A stretch of DNA of 64,000 nucleotides, taken from assembly GCA_041396705.1 (NCBI GenBank), contig JAWKYB010000005.1, positions 186,001 to 250,000 of the forward strand, given 5' to 3'. Positions 44,721-53,279 of the stretch are shown here, in pieces. The notes beneath the pieces are model-generated. The model was not told the DNA's origin. It made no database searches and saw nothing but the letters and a program-made list of their open reading frames with translations. Position numbers and translations under genes: made by a program. The first letter of the stretch is position 1; every line of letters starts with the position of its first letter. The DNA is from Alphaproteobacteria bacterium. Its GTDB lineage: Bacteria; Pseudomonadota; Alphaproteobacteria; CALKHQ01.

Positions 44721-46148
44721 ATGGCGAAGAAAGCGATGCTGGGCCACAAGCTGCGCCGGCTGCGGCGCGACCGGGGCCTGACCCAAGCGGCGCTGGCCGA
44801 GCGGCTGGGCATCTCCGCCAGCTACCTGAACCTGATCGAGCGCAACCAGCGGCCGGTGACCATCGACCTGCTGCTGAAGATCGGGCGGCTGTTCGACCTC
44901 GACCTGCAGAGCTTCGCCGAAGACGATGCGGCGCGTCTGTCGGCGGCGCTGGGCGAGGTGTTCGGCGACCCGCTGTTCGAGGGCGAGGACATCCGCCGCC
45001 AGGACCTGATCGACTTCGCCGAGGCCTCGCCGGCCGCCGCGCAGGCGGTGGTCAACCTGTACCGCGCCTATCGCGACGCCGCGACCGCGCGGCCGGTCGA
45101 GGACCCGGCCGGCACCCTCGCACCGGCGGGCGCCGCGCTGGCGCTCGAGCGCGTGCGCGACGCGCTGCAGGCCGCCGGCAACCACTTCCCGGCGCTGGAG
45201 GAGGCGGCGGAGGCGCTGTCGGCCGATGCCGGGCTGGGCAGTCGCGTCGCGCTGCCCGCGCTCGCAGCCCATCTCGACCAGCACTACGGCACCCGGGTGC
45301 GGATCATGCCGGCCGAGGTGATGGCGGGCGTGCTGCGCCGCTACGACACCCACGGACGCCGCATCCTGCTCAACGAGATGCTGCCGCCGCCGGCGCGGCT
45401 GTTCCAGCTGCTGGCCCAGTTCGCCCTGGTGCATCACCGCGCGCTGATCGTGCGCCTGCTGGCAGATGCCCGGCTGGACGGCGAGGCGGCCGATCTCGGC
45501 GGGCTGGCGCTGGCGCACTATTTCGCCGGCGCGGCGATGATGCCCTACGACGCGGTCTACCGGGCGGCCACCGCCGCGCGCTACGATATCGACGTGGTCG
45601 CCGCGCGCTTCGACGTCGGTTTCGAGCAGGCCTGCCACCGGCTGACCACGCTGGGCCGGCCGGGCGCGCGCGGCGTGCCGTTCTTCCTGGTCAAGGTCGA
45701 CCGCGCCGGCAACGTGGCGAAGCGGCTGTCGGCCGGCGGCATGCAGTTGCCCAGCTTCGGCGGCGCCTGCCCGCGCTGGGTGCTGCACGACGCCTTCCGC
45801 ACCCCCGGCCGCACCCGGGTGCAGCTGGCGGAGATGCCCGACGGCGCGCGCTTCCTTGCCGTCGCCCGCACGGTCGAAGGGCCGGGCCTGGGCCACGGCG
45901 AGCCGCCGCGGCTGCATGCGCTGATGCTGGGCTGCGATGCCGCCCACGCCGCGCAGACCGTCTATGCCGACGGCCTGGCGCTGGCCGTCGATGCGGCGGC
46001 GACCCCGATCGGCCCGCACTGCCGCGCCTGCGACCGCCTCGACTGCGCCGACCGCGCCCATCCGCCCGCCGGCCACCGCCTGGCGGTCGACCTCAACCAG
46101 CGCGGGGCGCTGCCGTTCGGCTACGAGCCGGCGCCGGCTACACGTTGA
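44721..46148 (+). CDS. RamB/ScfR-like transcriptional regulator (XRE HTH, IrrE-like, DUF2083)
   Basis: A 475-residue regulator: an Xre helix-turn-helix (about 7-62: GHKLRRLRRDRGLTQAALAE, SASYLNLIERNQRP), a central IrrE-like peptidase-fold domain (about 150-290), and a C-terminal DUF2083 with a cysteine cluster HCRACDRLDCADRAHPPAGH. This architecture is that of short-chain fatty-acid regulators: RamB in Corynebacterium controls acetate metabolism including isocitrate lyase. No HExxH zinc-protease motif is seen. Divergent position next to aceA supports the same role. The ATG at 44721 is used; its 3' end overlaps ychF by 11 bases. Confidence 0.87.
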   Translation: MAKKAMLGHKLRRLRRDRGLTQAALAERLGISASYLNLIERNQRPVTIDLLLKIGRLFDLDLQSFAEDDAARLSAALGEVFGDPLFEGEDIRRQDLIDFAEASPAAAQAVVNLYRAYRDAATARPVEDPAGTLAPAGAALALERVRDALQAAGNHFPALEEAAEALSADAGLGSRVALPALAAHLDQHYGTRVRIMPAEVMAGVLRRYDTHGRRILLNEMLPPPARLFQLLAQFALVHHRALIVRLLADARLDGEAADLGGLALAHYFAGAAMMPYDAVYRAATAARYDIDVVAARFDVGFEQACHRLTTLGRPGARGVPFFLVKVDRAGNVAKRLSAGGMQLPSFGGACPRWVLHDAFRTPGRTRVQLAEMPDGARFLAVARTVEGPGLGHGEPPRLHALMLGCDAAHAAQTVYADGLALAVDAAATPIGPHCRACDRLDCADRAHPPAGHRLAVDLNQRGALPFGYEPAPATR

Positions 46149-47241
46149 AGCGGAACAGCATCACGTCGCCGTCGTGGACGACATATTCCTTGCCCTCCTG
46201 GCGCATCTTGCCGGCTTCCTTCGCCGCCGCCTCGCCGCCGGTGGCGATGTAGTCCTCGAAGGCGATGGTCTCGGCGCAGATGAAGCCGCGCTCGAAGTCG
46301 CCGTGGATGGTGCCGGCGGCGGCCGGCGCCTTGGCGCCGACCGGCACGGTCCAGGCGCGCGCCTCCTTCGGGCCGGCGGTGAAGAAGGTGATCAGGCCGA
46401 GCAGGCCATAGCCGGCGCGGATGAAGCGGTTGAGGCCCGGCTCGGCCAGCCCGAGCTCGGCGAGGAACAGGGCCTTGTCGTCGGCGTCGAGCATGGCCAG
46501 CTCGGACTCGATCTTGGCCGAGATCACCACCGCCTCGGCGCCCTTCCGGGCGGCCATCGCCTCGACCGCGGCGCTGAACGCGTTGCCGCCTGCCGCCGAG
46601 GCCTCGTCGACGTTGCAGACATAGAGCACGGGCTTGCCGGTCAGCAGCTGCAGCCGCCGGAAGGTGACCCTGTCCTCCGCCGACAGCCCCGCCAGCACGC
46701 TCAGCGCCGGCAGGCCCTCGCGCAGGGCCGCCAGCGCGGCCTGCATCACCGGCAGCTCGGCCTTGGCGTCGCGGTCGCCGCCCTTGGCCCGCTTCTCCGC
46801 GGCAACCGCCCGCTTCTCCAGGCTGTCGAGGTCGGCCAGCATCAGCTCGGTCTCGACCGTCTCGGCGTCGTCGACCGGATCGACCCGGCCCTCGACATGG
46901 GTGACGTTGTCGTCGGCGAAGCAGCGCAGCACATGGGCGATGGCGTCGACCTCGCGGATGTTGGCGAGGAACTGGTTGCCCAGGCCCTCGCCCTTGCTGG
47001 CGCCGCGGACCAGGCCGGCGATGTCGACGAACTCGATCTGGGTGTGCACGGTCTTGGCCGACCTGGCCAGCCCGGCAATGGTGTCGAGCCGCGGGTCGGG
47101 CACCGCGACCCGGCCGACATTGGGCTCGATCGTGCAGAACGGATAGTTCGCCGCCTCGGCCGCCGCGGTGGCGGTCAGCGCGTTGAACAGGGTCGACTTG
47201 CCGACGTTGGGCAGGCCGACGATGCCGCATTTGAAACCCAT
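46138..47241 (-). CDS. ychF: Redox-regulated ATPase YchF
   Basis: YchF (OLA1 group) is a universally conserved P-loop ATPase that binds ribosomes. The 367-residue protein has the G1 loop GLPNVGKSTLFNALT, the G3 region FVDIAGLVRGASKGEGLG, the altered G4 motif NVDE in place of NKxD (which shifts specificity from GTP to ATP) and a C-terminal TGS domain with IHGDFERGFICAETI and YVVHDGDVMLFRFNV. It is the last gene of prs-rplY-pth-ychF. Confidence 0.96.
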   Translation of the reverse strand: MGFKCGIVGLPNVGKSTLFNALTATAAAEAANYPFCTIEPNVGRVAVPDPRLDTIAGLARSAKTVHTQIEFVDIAGLVRGASKGEGLGNQFLANIREVDAIAHVLRCFADDNVTHVEGRVDPVDDAETVETELMLADLDSLEKRAVAAEKRAKGGDRDAKAELPVMQAALAALREGLPALSVLAGLSAEDRVTFRRLQLLTGKPVLYVCNVDEASAAGGNAFSAAVEAMAARKGAEAVVISAKIESELAMLDADDKALFLAELGLAEPGLNRFIRAGYGLLGLITFFTAGPKEARAWTVPVGAKAPAAAGTIHGDFERGFICAETIAFEDYIATGGEAAAKEAGKMRQEGKEYVVHDGDVMLFRFNV

Positions 47242-47293
47242 GAGCTGTTCCGTGTTGGGCGGCGCAGGCAGCGCCGCCGGTCAAGGGGTGGCC

Positions 47294-48031
47294 TCAGTCC
47301 GCCCCGCCGCGGCCGAACACCCGCGCCAGCGCCGCGCCGAGCGCGCCCTTCGGCGCCTCCGGCGCCGCGGCGGTGTCGCCGGCCAGCGGCGGCGGGCTCG
47401 AACTCGGGCCGGGCGCGCCGGCCGGCTGGGCCTTCGGGCCGGGCGGTTGCTTCGGCTCGCGCGGCGGCTGCAGCGCCACGGCGACCTTGTTCATGAAGCC
47501 GTTCGGGTCGCCGGTCACCAGCAGCGGCGCCGCCGCGGCGACCGAGTCGAGCAGGGTCTCCAGCCAGCCGCGGTCCGACTTGGCGAAGTCCTTCAGCACG
47601 TGGCCGATCACCGCGTCCTTGTGGCCGGGATGGCCGATGCCGATGCGCACGCGCCAGAAGTCGGCGCCGATGTGGTCGGTGATGTCGCGGATGCCGTTGT
47701 GGCTGCCGCGCCCGCCGCCCAGCTTGACCCGGATCTTGCCGGGCGCGAGGTCGAGCTCGTCGTAGAAGACGAACGCCGCGTTCGGGGCCAGCTTGAAGAA
47801 GCGCAGCGCCTCGCCGACGGCGCGGCCGGAATGGTTCATGTAGGTCTGCGGCTTGACCGCGATCACCTTCTCGCCGTCAAGCGCGCCCTCGGCCACCTCG
47901 GACTGGAAGCGGCGGCGCCACGGACCGAAGCCGTGCCGCTGCGCGATCGCGTCGACCGCCATGAAGCCGATATTGTGCCGGTTGCGGGCATAGTCCGCGC
48001 CCGGATTGCCCAGCCCGACGAACAGCAGCAT
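47294..48031 (-). CDS. pth: Peptidyl-tRNA hydrolase
   Basis: Pth frees tRNA from prematurely released peptidyl-tRNA. The 245-residue protein has the catalytic His in RNRHNIGFMAVD, plus KPQTYMNHSGRAVGEAL, FYDELDLAPGKIRVKLGGG and GSHNGIRDI. It is about 45 residues longer than the usual 190-200 because of a Pro/Ala-rich, probably disordered C-terminal extension (from about residue 190). It lies between rplY and ychF. Confidence 0.95.
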   Translation of the reverse strand: MLLFVGLGNPGADYARNRHNIGFMAVDAIAQRHGFGPWRRRFQSEVAEGALDGEKVIAVKPQTYMNHSGRAVGEALRFFKLAPNAAFVFYDELDLAPGKIRVKLGGGRGSHNGIRDITDHIGADFWRVRIGIGHPGHKDAVIGHVLKDFAKSDRGWLETLLDSVAAAAPLLVTGDPNGFMNKVAVALQPPREPKQPPGPKAQPAGAPGPSSSPPPLAGDTAAAPEAPKGALGAALARVFGRGGAD

Positions 48032-48073
48032 GGCGGCTCACCCGGACGGCCGGCGCGGGTCGCGCCGGGCCGG

Positions 48074-48694
48074 TCAGTCCTCCTCGCCCTCTTCCTCCTC
48101 GCCCTCGCCGGCCGCGGCGGCGGTGGCGACCGTCGGCGGGGCGATGGTGGCGATGGTGAAATCGCGGTCGGTGATCACCGGCTTCATGTCGGCCGCGCCG
48201 GTCACCCGACTGAAATGGATCGATTCGCCGATCTGGGTGTCGGTCAGGTCGATCTCGATATGGTCGGGGATCGCGTCGACCGGGCAATGCAGCTCGACCT
48301 CGTGGCGGACGACGTTGAGCACGCCGCCGGCCTTCAGGCCGGGCGAGGCGCCTTCCTGCAGGAACCGCACCGGGATCGCGACCACGATGGTCATGTCGGA
48401 CGACACGCGCATCAGGTCGAAGTGGATCGGCGCATCGCTGACCGGGTCGAACTGCACCGCGCGCGGCAGCACCCGCTCCTCGGCGTCGCCGACCTTGAGC
48501 TGATAGAGCTGGGCGAAGAAGCCCGGCTTGCGCAGCTCGCGCATCAGCGCGCGGCCCTCCATCGCCACCAGCGTCGGCTCGCTGCCGGCGCCGTAGACGA
48601 TGCCCGGAACCAGGCCCTCGCGCCGCACCGCCCGGGCCCCGCCCTTGCCGCGGCCCTCGCGCGGCTCCACCGCCAGCGTGCTCATCTCAGCCAT
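48074..48694 (-). CDS. rplY: 50S ribosomal protein L25/general stress protein Ctc
   Basis: L25 binds 5S rRNA. The 206-residue protein is the longer Ctc form: L25 domain (ARAVRREGLVPGIVYGAG, VLPRAVQFDPVSDAPIHFDL), a TL5-type C-terminal beta domain (about 100-190), and an acidic Glu tail (GEEEEGEED). ATG 48694 is chosen over an upstream codon. It follows prs after 93 bases and precedes pth by 42, the conserved order. Confidence 0.95.
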   Translation of the reverse strand: MAEMSTLAVEPREGRGKGGARAVRREGLVPGIVYGAGSEPTLVAMEGRALMRELRKPGFFAQLYQLKVGDAEERVLPRAVQFDPVSDAPIHFDLMRVSSDMTIVVAIPVRFLQEGASPGLKAGGVLNVVRHEVELHCPVDAIPDHIEIDLTDTQIGESIHFSRVTGAADMKPVITDRDFTIATIAPPTVATAAAAGEGEEEEGEED

Positions 48695-48787
48695 GCTACC
48701 ATCCTCCAAACCCACGGGCGCCGCGGGCTGCCCCGCCCCGGCGCCAAAACGATCCGCTCATGTCCCGCCCGGCGCGGCGCCGGGCGC

Positions 48788-49720
48788 TCAGTCGAACAGG
48801 CTCGATACCGAGCGCTCCTCGCTGATCCGCCGGGTCGCCTCGGCAATCAGCGGCGCCACCGACAGCTGGCGGATATTCTCCGCCACCCGCACCGCCTCGG
48901 TCGCCTGGATGCTGTCGGTCAGCACCAGCTGCTCCAACGGCGACGCGGTGACGCGGGCAACCGCGCCACCGGACAGCACGCCGTGCGACACATAGGCGGC
49001 GACCCGTTCGGCCCCCGCCTCCATCAGCGCGACGGCGGCGTTGCACAGGGTCCCGGCCGTATCGACGATATCGTCGACCAGAATGCAGATCCGGCCCTCG
49101 ACCTCGCCGATGATGTTCATCACCTCCGAGACGCCGGCCCGTTCGCGGCGCTTATCGATGATCGCAAGGTCCACGTCAAGCCGCCGCGCGATTCCGCGCG
49201 CCCGGACCACGCCGCCGACGTCGGGCGACACGATCATCAGGTTGTCGGTGCCGAAACGCTCCTTGATGTCCTTGGCGAAAAGCGGGCCGGAGAACAGGTT
49301 GTCGACCGGCCCGTTGAAGAAACCCTGAATCTGGCCGGCGTGCAGCTCCAGCGTCAGCACCCGGTCGGCGCCGGCGGTGGTGATCAGGTCGGCGACCAGC
49401 TTGGCGGAGATCGGCGTGCGCGGTCCGGTCTTCCGGTCCTGGCGGGCATAGCCGTAATAGGGCATCACCGCGGTCACCCGGCGGGCCGAGCTGCGCTTCA
49501 GCGCGTCCAGCACCACCAGCAGTTCCATCAGGTTGTCGTTGGCCGGGAACGAGGTCGACTGGACGACGAACACGTCCTCGCCGCGCATGTTGTCGTGCAC
49601 CTCGACGAAGATCTCCATGTCGGAGAACCGCCGGATGCTGGCGCGGGTGATGGGGATGTTCAGCGCGGCCGAGACCGCCTCGGCCAGCGGCCGGTTCGAG
49701 TTGCCAGCAATAATCTTCAT
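48788..49720 (-). CDS. prs: Ribose-phosphate pyrophosphokinase
   Basis: PRPP synthetase makes phosphoribosyl pyrophosphate for nucleotides, histidine and tryptophan. The 310-residue protein shows MKIIAGNSNRPLAEAV at the N-terminus, the flexible-loop region GYARQDRKTGPRTPISAKLV, and the PRPP-binding loop ILVDDIVDTAGTL. Typical length for class I. It heads the prs-rplY-pth-ychF unit. The 208 bases upstream contain no gene and should hold the promoter. Confidence 0.96.
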   Translation of the reverse strand: MKIIAGNSNRPLAEAVSAALNIPITRASIRRFSDMEIFVEVHDNMRGEDVFVVQSTSFPANDNLMELLVVLDALKRSSARRVTAVMPYYGYARQDRKTGPRTPISAKLVADLITTAGADRVLTLELHAGQIQGFFNGPVDNLFSGPLFAKDIKERFGTDNLMIVSPDVGGVVRARGIARRLDVDLAIIDKRRERAGVSEVMNIIGEVEGRICILVDDIVDTAGTLCNAAVALMEAGAERVAAYVSHGVLSGGAVARVTASPLEQLVLTDSIQATEAVRVAENIRQLSVAPLIAEATRRISEERSVSSLFD

Positions 49721-49928
49721 CGCCGCACTGTCCGCCGACGCGAGGTTGCGAGAGGGTGATCGGACCGAGAGGCGCCGAAGGGCCGGCCGCCCCGAAAAAG
49801 CGGGCGGAACCTATCATCCCGTCATGGGACTGTAAACGCCGGAGAGGCCGTTGCGCCGGCCGGGCGGACGCGCCGTCGCCGGGGCCCGCTCCGATGACGA
49901 AACGAGCCGCCGCGACACGCGCGCGCGT

Positions 49929-51356
49929 CTAGCCCCAGCGCGCCATCACGTGGCGGGCGACGGTGTAGTCCTCCAGCCCGTACATCGACATGTCCTTGCC
50001 GTAGCCCGACATCTTCATGCCGCCGTGCGGCATCTCGTTGACCAGGGTGAAGTGGCAGTTGATCCAGGTGCAGCCATATTGCAGCCGCGCGGCCGCGTGC
50101 ATCGCCTTGGTCACGTCGCGGGTCCACACCGAGGAGGCCAGCCCGTAGTCGCTGTCGTTGGCCCAGGCCACCGCCTGGGCGGGATCGTCGAACCGGGTGA
50201 CCGAGACCACCGGGCCGAACACCTCGCGGCGCACGATCTCGTCCTCCTGGCGCGCGCCCGCCACCAGCGTCGGCTTGTAGAAGAAGCCGGCGCCGCCGCC
50301 GCTCTCGCCGCCGATGGTGATCTCGGTATGGCCGAGGCCGCGCGCGCGCTCGACGAAGCTCGCCACCCGCTCGCGCTGGCGCAGGCTGATCAGCGGCCCG
50401 AAGAAGGTGTCGGCGCCGGCCGGGTCGCCGTATTTCAGCGCGCCGAGCGCGCCGGTCAGGTCGGCGACCAGCCGGTCGTGGACCTTGGCGCCGGCGTAGA
50501 CCCGGCAGGCCGCGGTGCAGTCCTGGCCGGCGTTGTAGAAGGCGCCGGCCGACACGCCCTCGACCACCGCGTCGATGTCGGCGTCGTCGAACACGATCAC
50601 CGGCGCCTTGCCGCCCAGCTCCAGGTGGGTGCGCTTCAGCGTGCGGGCGGCCGCCTGCAGCACCTTCTGGCCGGTGGCGATGTCGCCGGTCAGCGACACC
50701 ATGCGCACGCCGGGATGGCTGGTCAGCGCGGCGCCGACGGTCTCGCCGCGTCCGGCGACGACGTTGATCACCCCGGCGGGGAAGATGTCGTTCAGCACCT
50801 CGGCCAGCTTCAGCGCGGTCAGCGGCGTCTGTTCCGACGGCTTCAGCACCACCGCGTTGCCGGCCGCCAGCGCCGGGGCGATCTTCCACGCCAGCATCAT
50901 CAGCGGGTAGTTCCACGGCGCGATCGAGCCGACCACGCCGACCGGGTCGCGGCGCAGCATGCTGGTGTGGCCGGCCATGTATTCGCCGGCGGCGCTGCCG
51001 GGCAGGCAGCGGGCGGCGCCGGCGAAGAAGCGGAACGTGTCGACGATCGCCGGCATCTCATCCTCGGCCATCCGGGCCCGCGGCTTGCCGCAGTTCAGCG
51101 ATTCCAGCGCGGCGAAGGCGTCGGCGTCCTTCTCGATGGCGTCGGCCAGCGCCAGCAGCCGGGCGCCGCGGGCAGCCGGCGTGGTCTGCGACCAGGCGTC
51201 GAATGCCGCGCCGGCCGCGCGCACCGCGGCGTCGACCTGCTCGGCGCTCGCCTCCGGCACGCCGACGATCCGCGCGCCGGTCGCCGGGTTGACGATCTCC
51301 TCCACCGGACCGTCGCCGGCGACGAGCGCGCCGCCGATCAGCAGCTTGGTCCGCAT
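49929..51356 (-). CDS. patD: Gamma-aminobutyraldehyde dehydrogenase
   Basis: An NAD-dependent aldehyde dehydrogenase of 475 residues, oxidising 4-aminobutanal from putrescine to GABA. The general base Glu is in THLELGGKAPVIVFDDAD and the catalytic Cys in NAGQDCTAACRVYAG, whose pattern is typical of PatD/YdcW. APWNYPLMMLAWKIAPALAA binds cofactor. The substrate assignment depends on position: it is last in a set whose order, ydcS-T-U-V-patD, matches E. coli. Start ATG 51356, 9 bases after the ydcV-like stop. Confidence 0.85.
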   Translation of the reverse strand: MRTKLLIGGALVAGDGPVEEIVNPATGARIVGVPEASAEQVDAAVRAAGAAFDAWSQTTPAARGARLLALADAIEKDADAFAALESLNCGKPRARMAEDEMPAIVDTFRFFAGAARCLPGSAAGEYMAGHTSMLRRDPVGVVGSIAPWNYPLMMLAWKIAPALAAGNAVVLKPSEQTPLTALKLAEVLNDIFPAGVINVVAGRGETVGAALTSHPGVRMVSLTGDIATGQKVLQAAARTLKRTHLELGGKAPVIVFDDADIDAVVEGVSAGAFYNAGQDCTAACRVYAGAKVHDRLVADLTGALGALKYGDPAGADTFFGPLISLRQRERVASFVERARGLGHTEITIGGESGGGAGFFYKPTLVAGARQEDEIVRREVFGPVVSVTRFDDPAQAVAWANDSDYGLASSVWTRDVTKAMHAAARLQYGCTWINCHFTLVNEMPHGGMKMSGYGKDMSMYGLEDYTVARHVMARWG

Positions 51357-51365
51357 TTCAGCCTC

Positions 51366-52187
51366 CTACTTGCCGGAGCCGGACACGTCGTGGGTGCCGC
51401 GGGTCAGGTAATACGCGATCAGGATGGGGAAGAAGGTGACCAGGATGACGAAGCAGGCGACCACGTTGGTCACCGGCCGCTGCCGCGGCCGGATCAGCTC
51501 GCTCAGCATCCAGATCGGCAGCGTCTGCTGCTGGCCGCTGGTGAAGGTGGTGACGATGACCTCGTCGAACGACAGCGCGAACGCCAGCATGCCGCCGGCC
51601 AGCAGCGCGGTCGCGATGTTCGGCAGCACCACGTAGCGGAAGGTCTGCAGCATGTCGGCGCCGAGGTCCATCGAGGCCTCGAACAGCGAGGGCGAGCTGC
51701 GCCTGAGCCGGGCGACGACGTTGTTGTAGACCACGACGATGCAGAAGGTGGCGTGGCCGGCGACGATGGTCAGCACCGAGAAGTCGATGCCGACCATGCC
51801 GTAGGTGGAGCGCAGCGCGATGCCGGTGATGACGCCGGGCAGCGCGATCGGCAGGATCACCAGCAGCGACAGCGCGTTCTGGCCGAAGCCGCGCCAGCGC
51901 ATCAGCGCCGCCGAGAACAGGGTGCCGAGCACCAGCGCGATCGCGGTCGACAGCGCGGCGATGCGCAGGCTGAGGCCGATGGCGGCCCAGATGTCGTCGC
52001 GCGACCAGGCCACCGCGAACCAGTCCAGCGTCAGCCCCGGCGGCGGGAACTGGTAGCTGCGGTCCTCGGTGGAGAAGGCGTAGAGAAAGATCGAAGCCAG
52101 CGGCAGGTGCAGGAACAGCAGCCCGCCCACCGCGGCCAGCTTCAGCCACGGCGACGGCCGGCCGATGCGCTGCGCCCCCGCGCTCAC
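51366..52187 (-). CDS. ydcV: Polyamine-type ABC transporter permease (YdcV/PotC-like)
   Basis: A 273-residue permease with about six helices, of the PotC type. The EAA loop is FEASMDLGADMLQTFRYVVL P, and SFDEVIVTTFTSGQQQTLP near the C-terminus is characteristic of spermidine/putrescine permeases. The GTG at 52187, preceded by AGGGACG, is preferred; a longer reading would add a non-conserved extension. It pairs with the permease at 52326-53279, 138 bases upstream. Confidence 0.87.
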   Translation of the reverse strand: MSAGAQRIGRPSPWLKLAAVGGLLFLHLPLASIFLYAFSTEDRSYQFPPPGLTLDWFAVAWSRDDIWAAIGLSLRIAALSTAIALVLGTLFSAALMRWRGFGQNALSLLVILPIALPGVITGIALRSTYGMVGIDFSVLTIVAGHATFCIVVVYNNVVARLRRSSPSLFEASMDLGADMLQTFRYVVLPNIATALLAGGMLAFALSFDEVIVTTFTSGQQQTLPIWMLSELIRPRQRPVTNVVACFVILVTFFPILIAYYLTRGTHDVSGSGK

Positions 52188-52325
52188 GGGCGCGTCCCTG
52201 CCCAACCGCGCATCGTCCCCGACCATGTGCCGGGGACCGCCATGGACACGTGCGCCGTTTCCGGGAGATCTCCGGGGCAAGGCTGGGGATGACGGGCCGG
52301 CGGACGGGCGGGAACGGCGGCGGCG

Positions 52326-53279
52326 TCACAGCGCATCGAACGCCCCCAGCTTGCGGGCGACGGTGAGATAGACGGCCATGATCGCGATCGGCACCACCGC
52401 GAAGGCGGCGGCCAGCGGGATGTTGCCGGCGGTGCCCTGCAGCGACAGCACCACCTGGCCGATGAACGGCCGCGAGCTGCCGATGATGCCGGGGATGATA
52501 TAGTCGCCCAGCGTCAGCGAGAAGGTGAAGATCGAGCCGGCGACCACGCCGGGCAGCGCCAGCGGCAGGATCACCGTGCGGAAGGTCTGGCGCGGCCGGG
52601 CGCCCAGATCGGCCGAGGCCTCGACCAGGTGCCGCGGCACCCGCTCCAGCGCCGCCTGCACCGGCAGGATCATGAACGGCAGCCAGATGTAGGTGAACAC
52701 CAGCCAGGTGCCGATGTAGCTGGTCGACAGGGTGGCGCCGCCGATCACCGGGATCGACAGCACGCCGTCCAGCGCCCAGGTCAGCGACAGCTGGTCGGCG
52801 AGCCAGGGCACGATGCCCTCGCGCGCCAGGATCAGCTTCCAGGCGTAGACCCGGACCAGGTAGCTGGACCACAGCGGCAGCATCACCGCCAGGTAGAACA
52901 CCGCCTTGGCCCTCGGCGAGGCGTAGCGCGCGGCGTAGTAGGCGACCGGAAAGGCGATGGCGGCGCAGGCGACCGTGACCGCCGCGGCCATCGCGGCGGT
53001 GCGCAGCACCACGTCCATGTTGGCGGCGGTGAACAGCTCGCCATAGGTGGCGAGGGTCGGCTCGTAGACCGTCTGGCCGGTGAAGCCGTCGATGGAAAAG
53101 AAGCTGTGCGCCAGCAGGGTGAACAGCGAGCCGAGATAGATGACGCCCAGCCACAGCAGCGGCGGAGTCGCCAGCAGCACCAGCAGCAGCACCGGGTGGG
53201 CGAACAGCAGCCGCGAGATCTGCCGCGACGGCCCGTCGGCCGGCAGCCGCGGCGCGGCGACGTCGGCGGCCGCGCTCAT
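52326..53279 (-). CDS. ydcU: Polyamine-type ABC transporter permease (YdcU/PotB-like)
   Basis: A 317-residue permease of the PotB type with about six helices. Conserved segments are LWSSYLVRVYAWKLILAREG, TYIWLPFMILPVQAALERVP, the EAA loop VEASADLGARPRQTFRTVIL and TFSLTLGDYIIPGIIG. Start ATG 53279 overlaps the ATPase stop by 4 bases. Together with the YdcV-like protein it forms the channel. Confidence 0.87.
   Translation of the reverse strand: MSAAADVAAPRLPADGPSRQISRLLFAHPVLLLVLLATPPLLWLGVIYLGSLFTLLAHSFFSIDGFTGQTVYEPTLATYGELFTAANMDVVLRTAAMAAAVTVACAAIAFPVAYYAARYASPRAKAVFYLAVMLPLWSSYLVRVYAWKLILAREGIVPWLADQLSLTWALDGVLSIPVIGGATLSTSYIGTWLVFTYIWLPFMILPVQAALERVPRHLVEASADLGARPRQTFRTVILPLALPGVVAGSIFTFSLTLGDYIIPGIIGSSRPFIGQVVLSLQGTAGNIPLAAAFAVVPIAIMAVYLTVARKLGAFDAL

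Noticed and set aside
44528..46076. Minus-strand extension of the isocitrate lyase frame through the regulator
   Set aside because: The real aceA start is at 44528 with an AAGGAG site; the extension is antisense to the RamB-like gene.
52188..52280. Extended N-terminus of the ydcV-like permease
   Set aside because: The additional 31 residues are not hydrophobic or conserved-looking; the GTG at 52187 has a purine-rich ribosome binding site.
49851..52292. Open frame of over 800 codons opposite patD and ydcV
   Set aside because: Low-complexity translation opposite clear dehydrogenase and permease genes.
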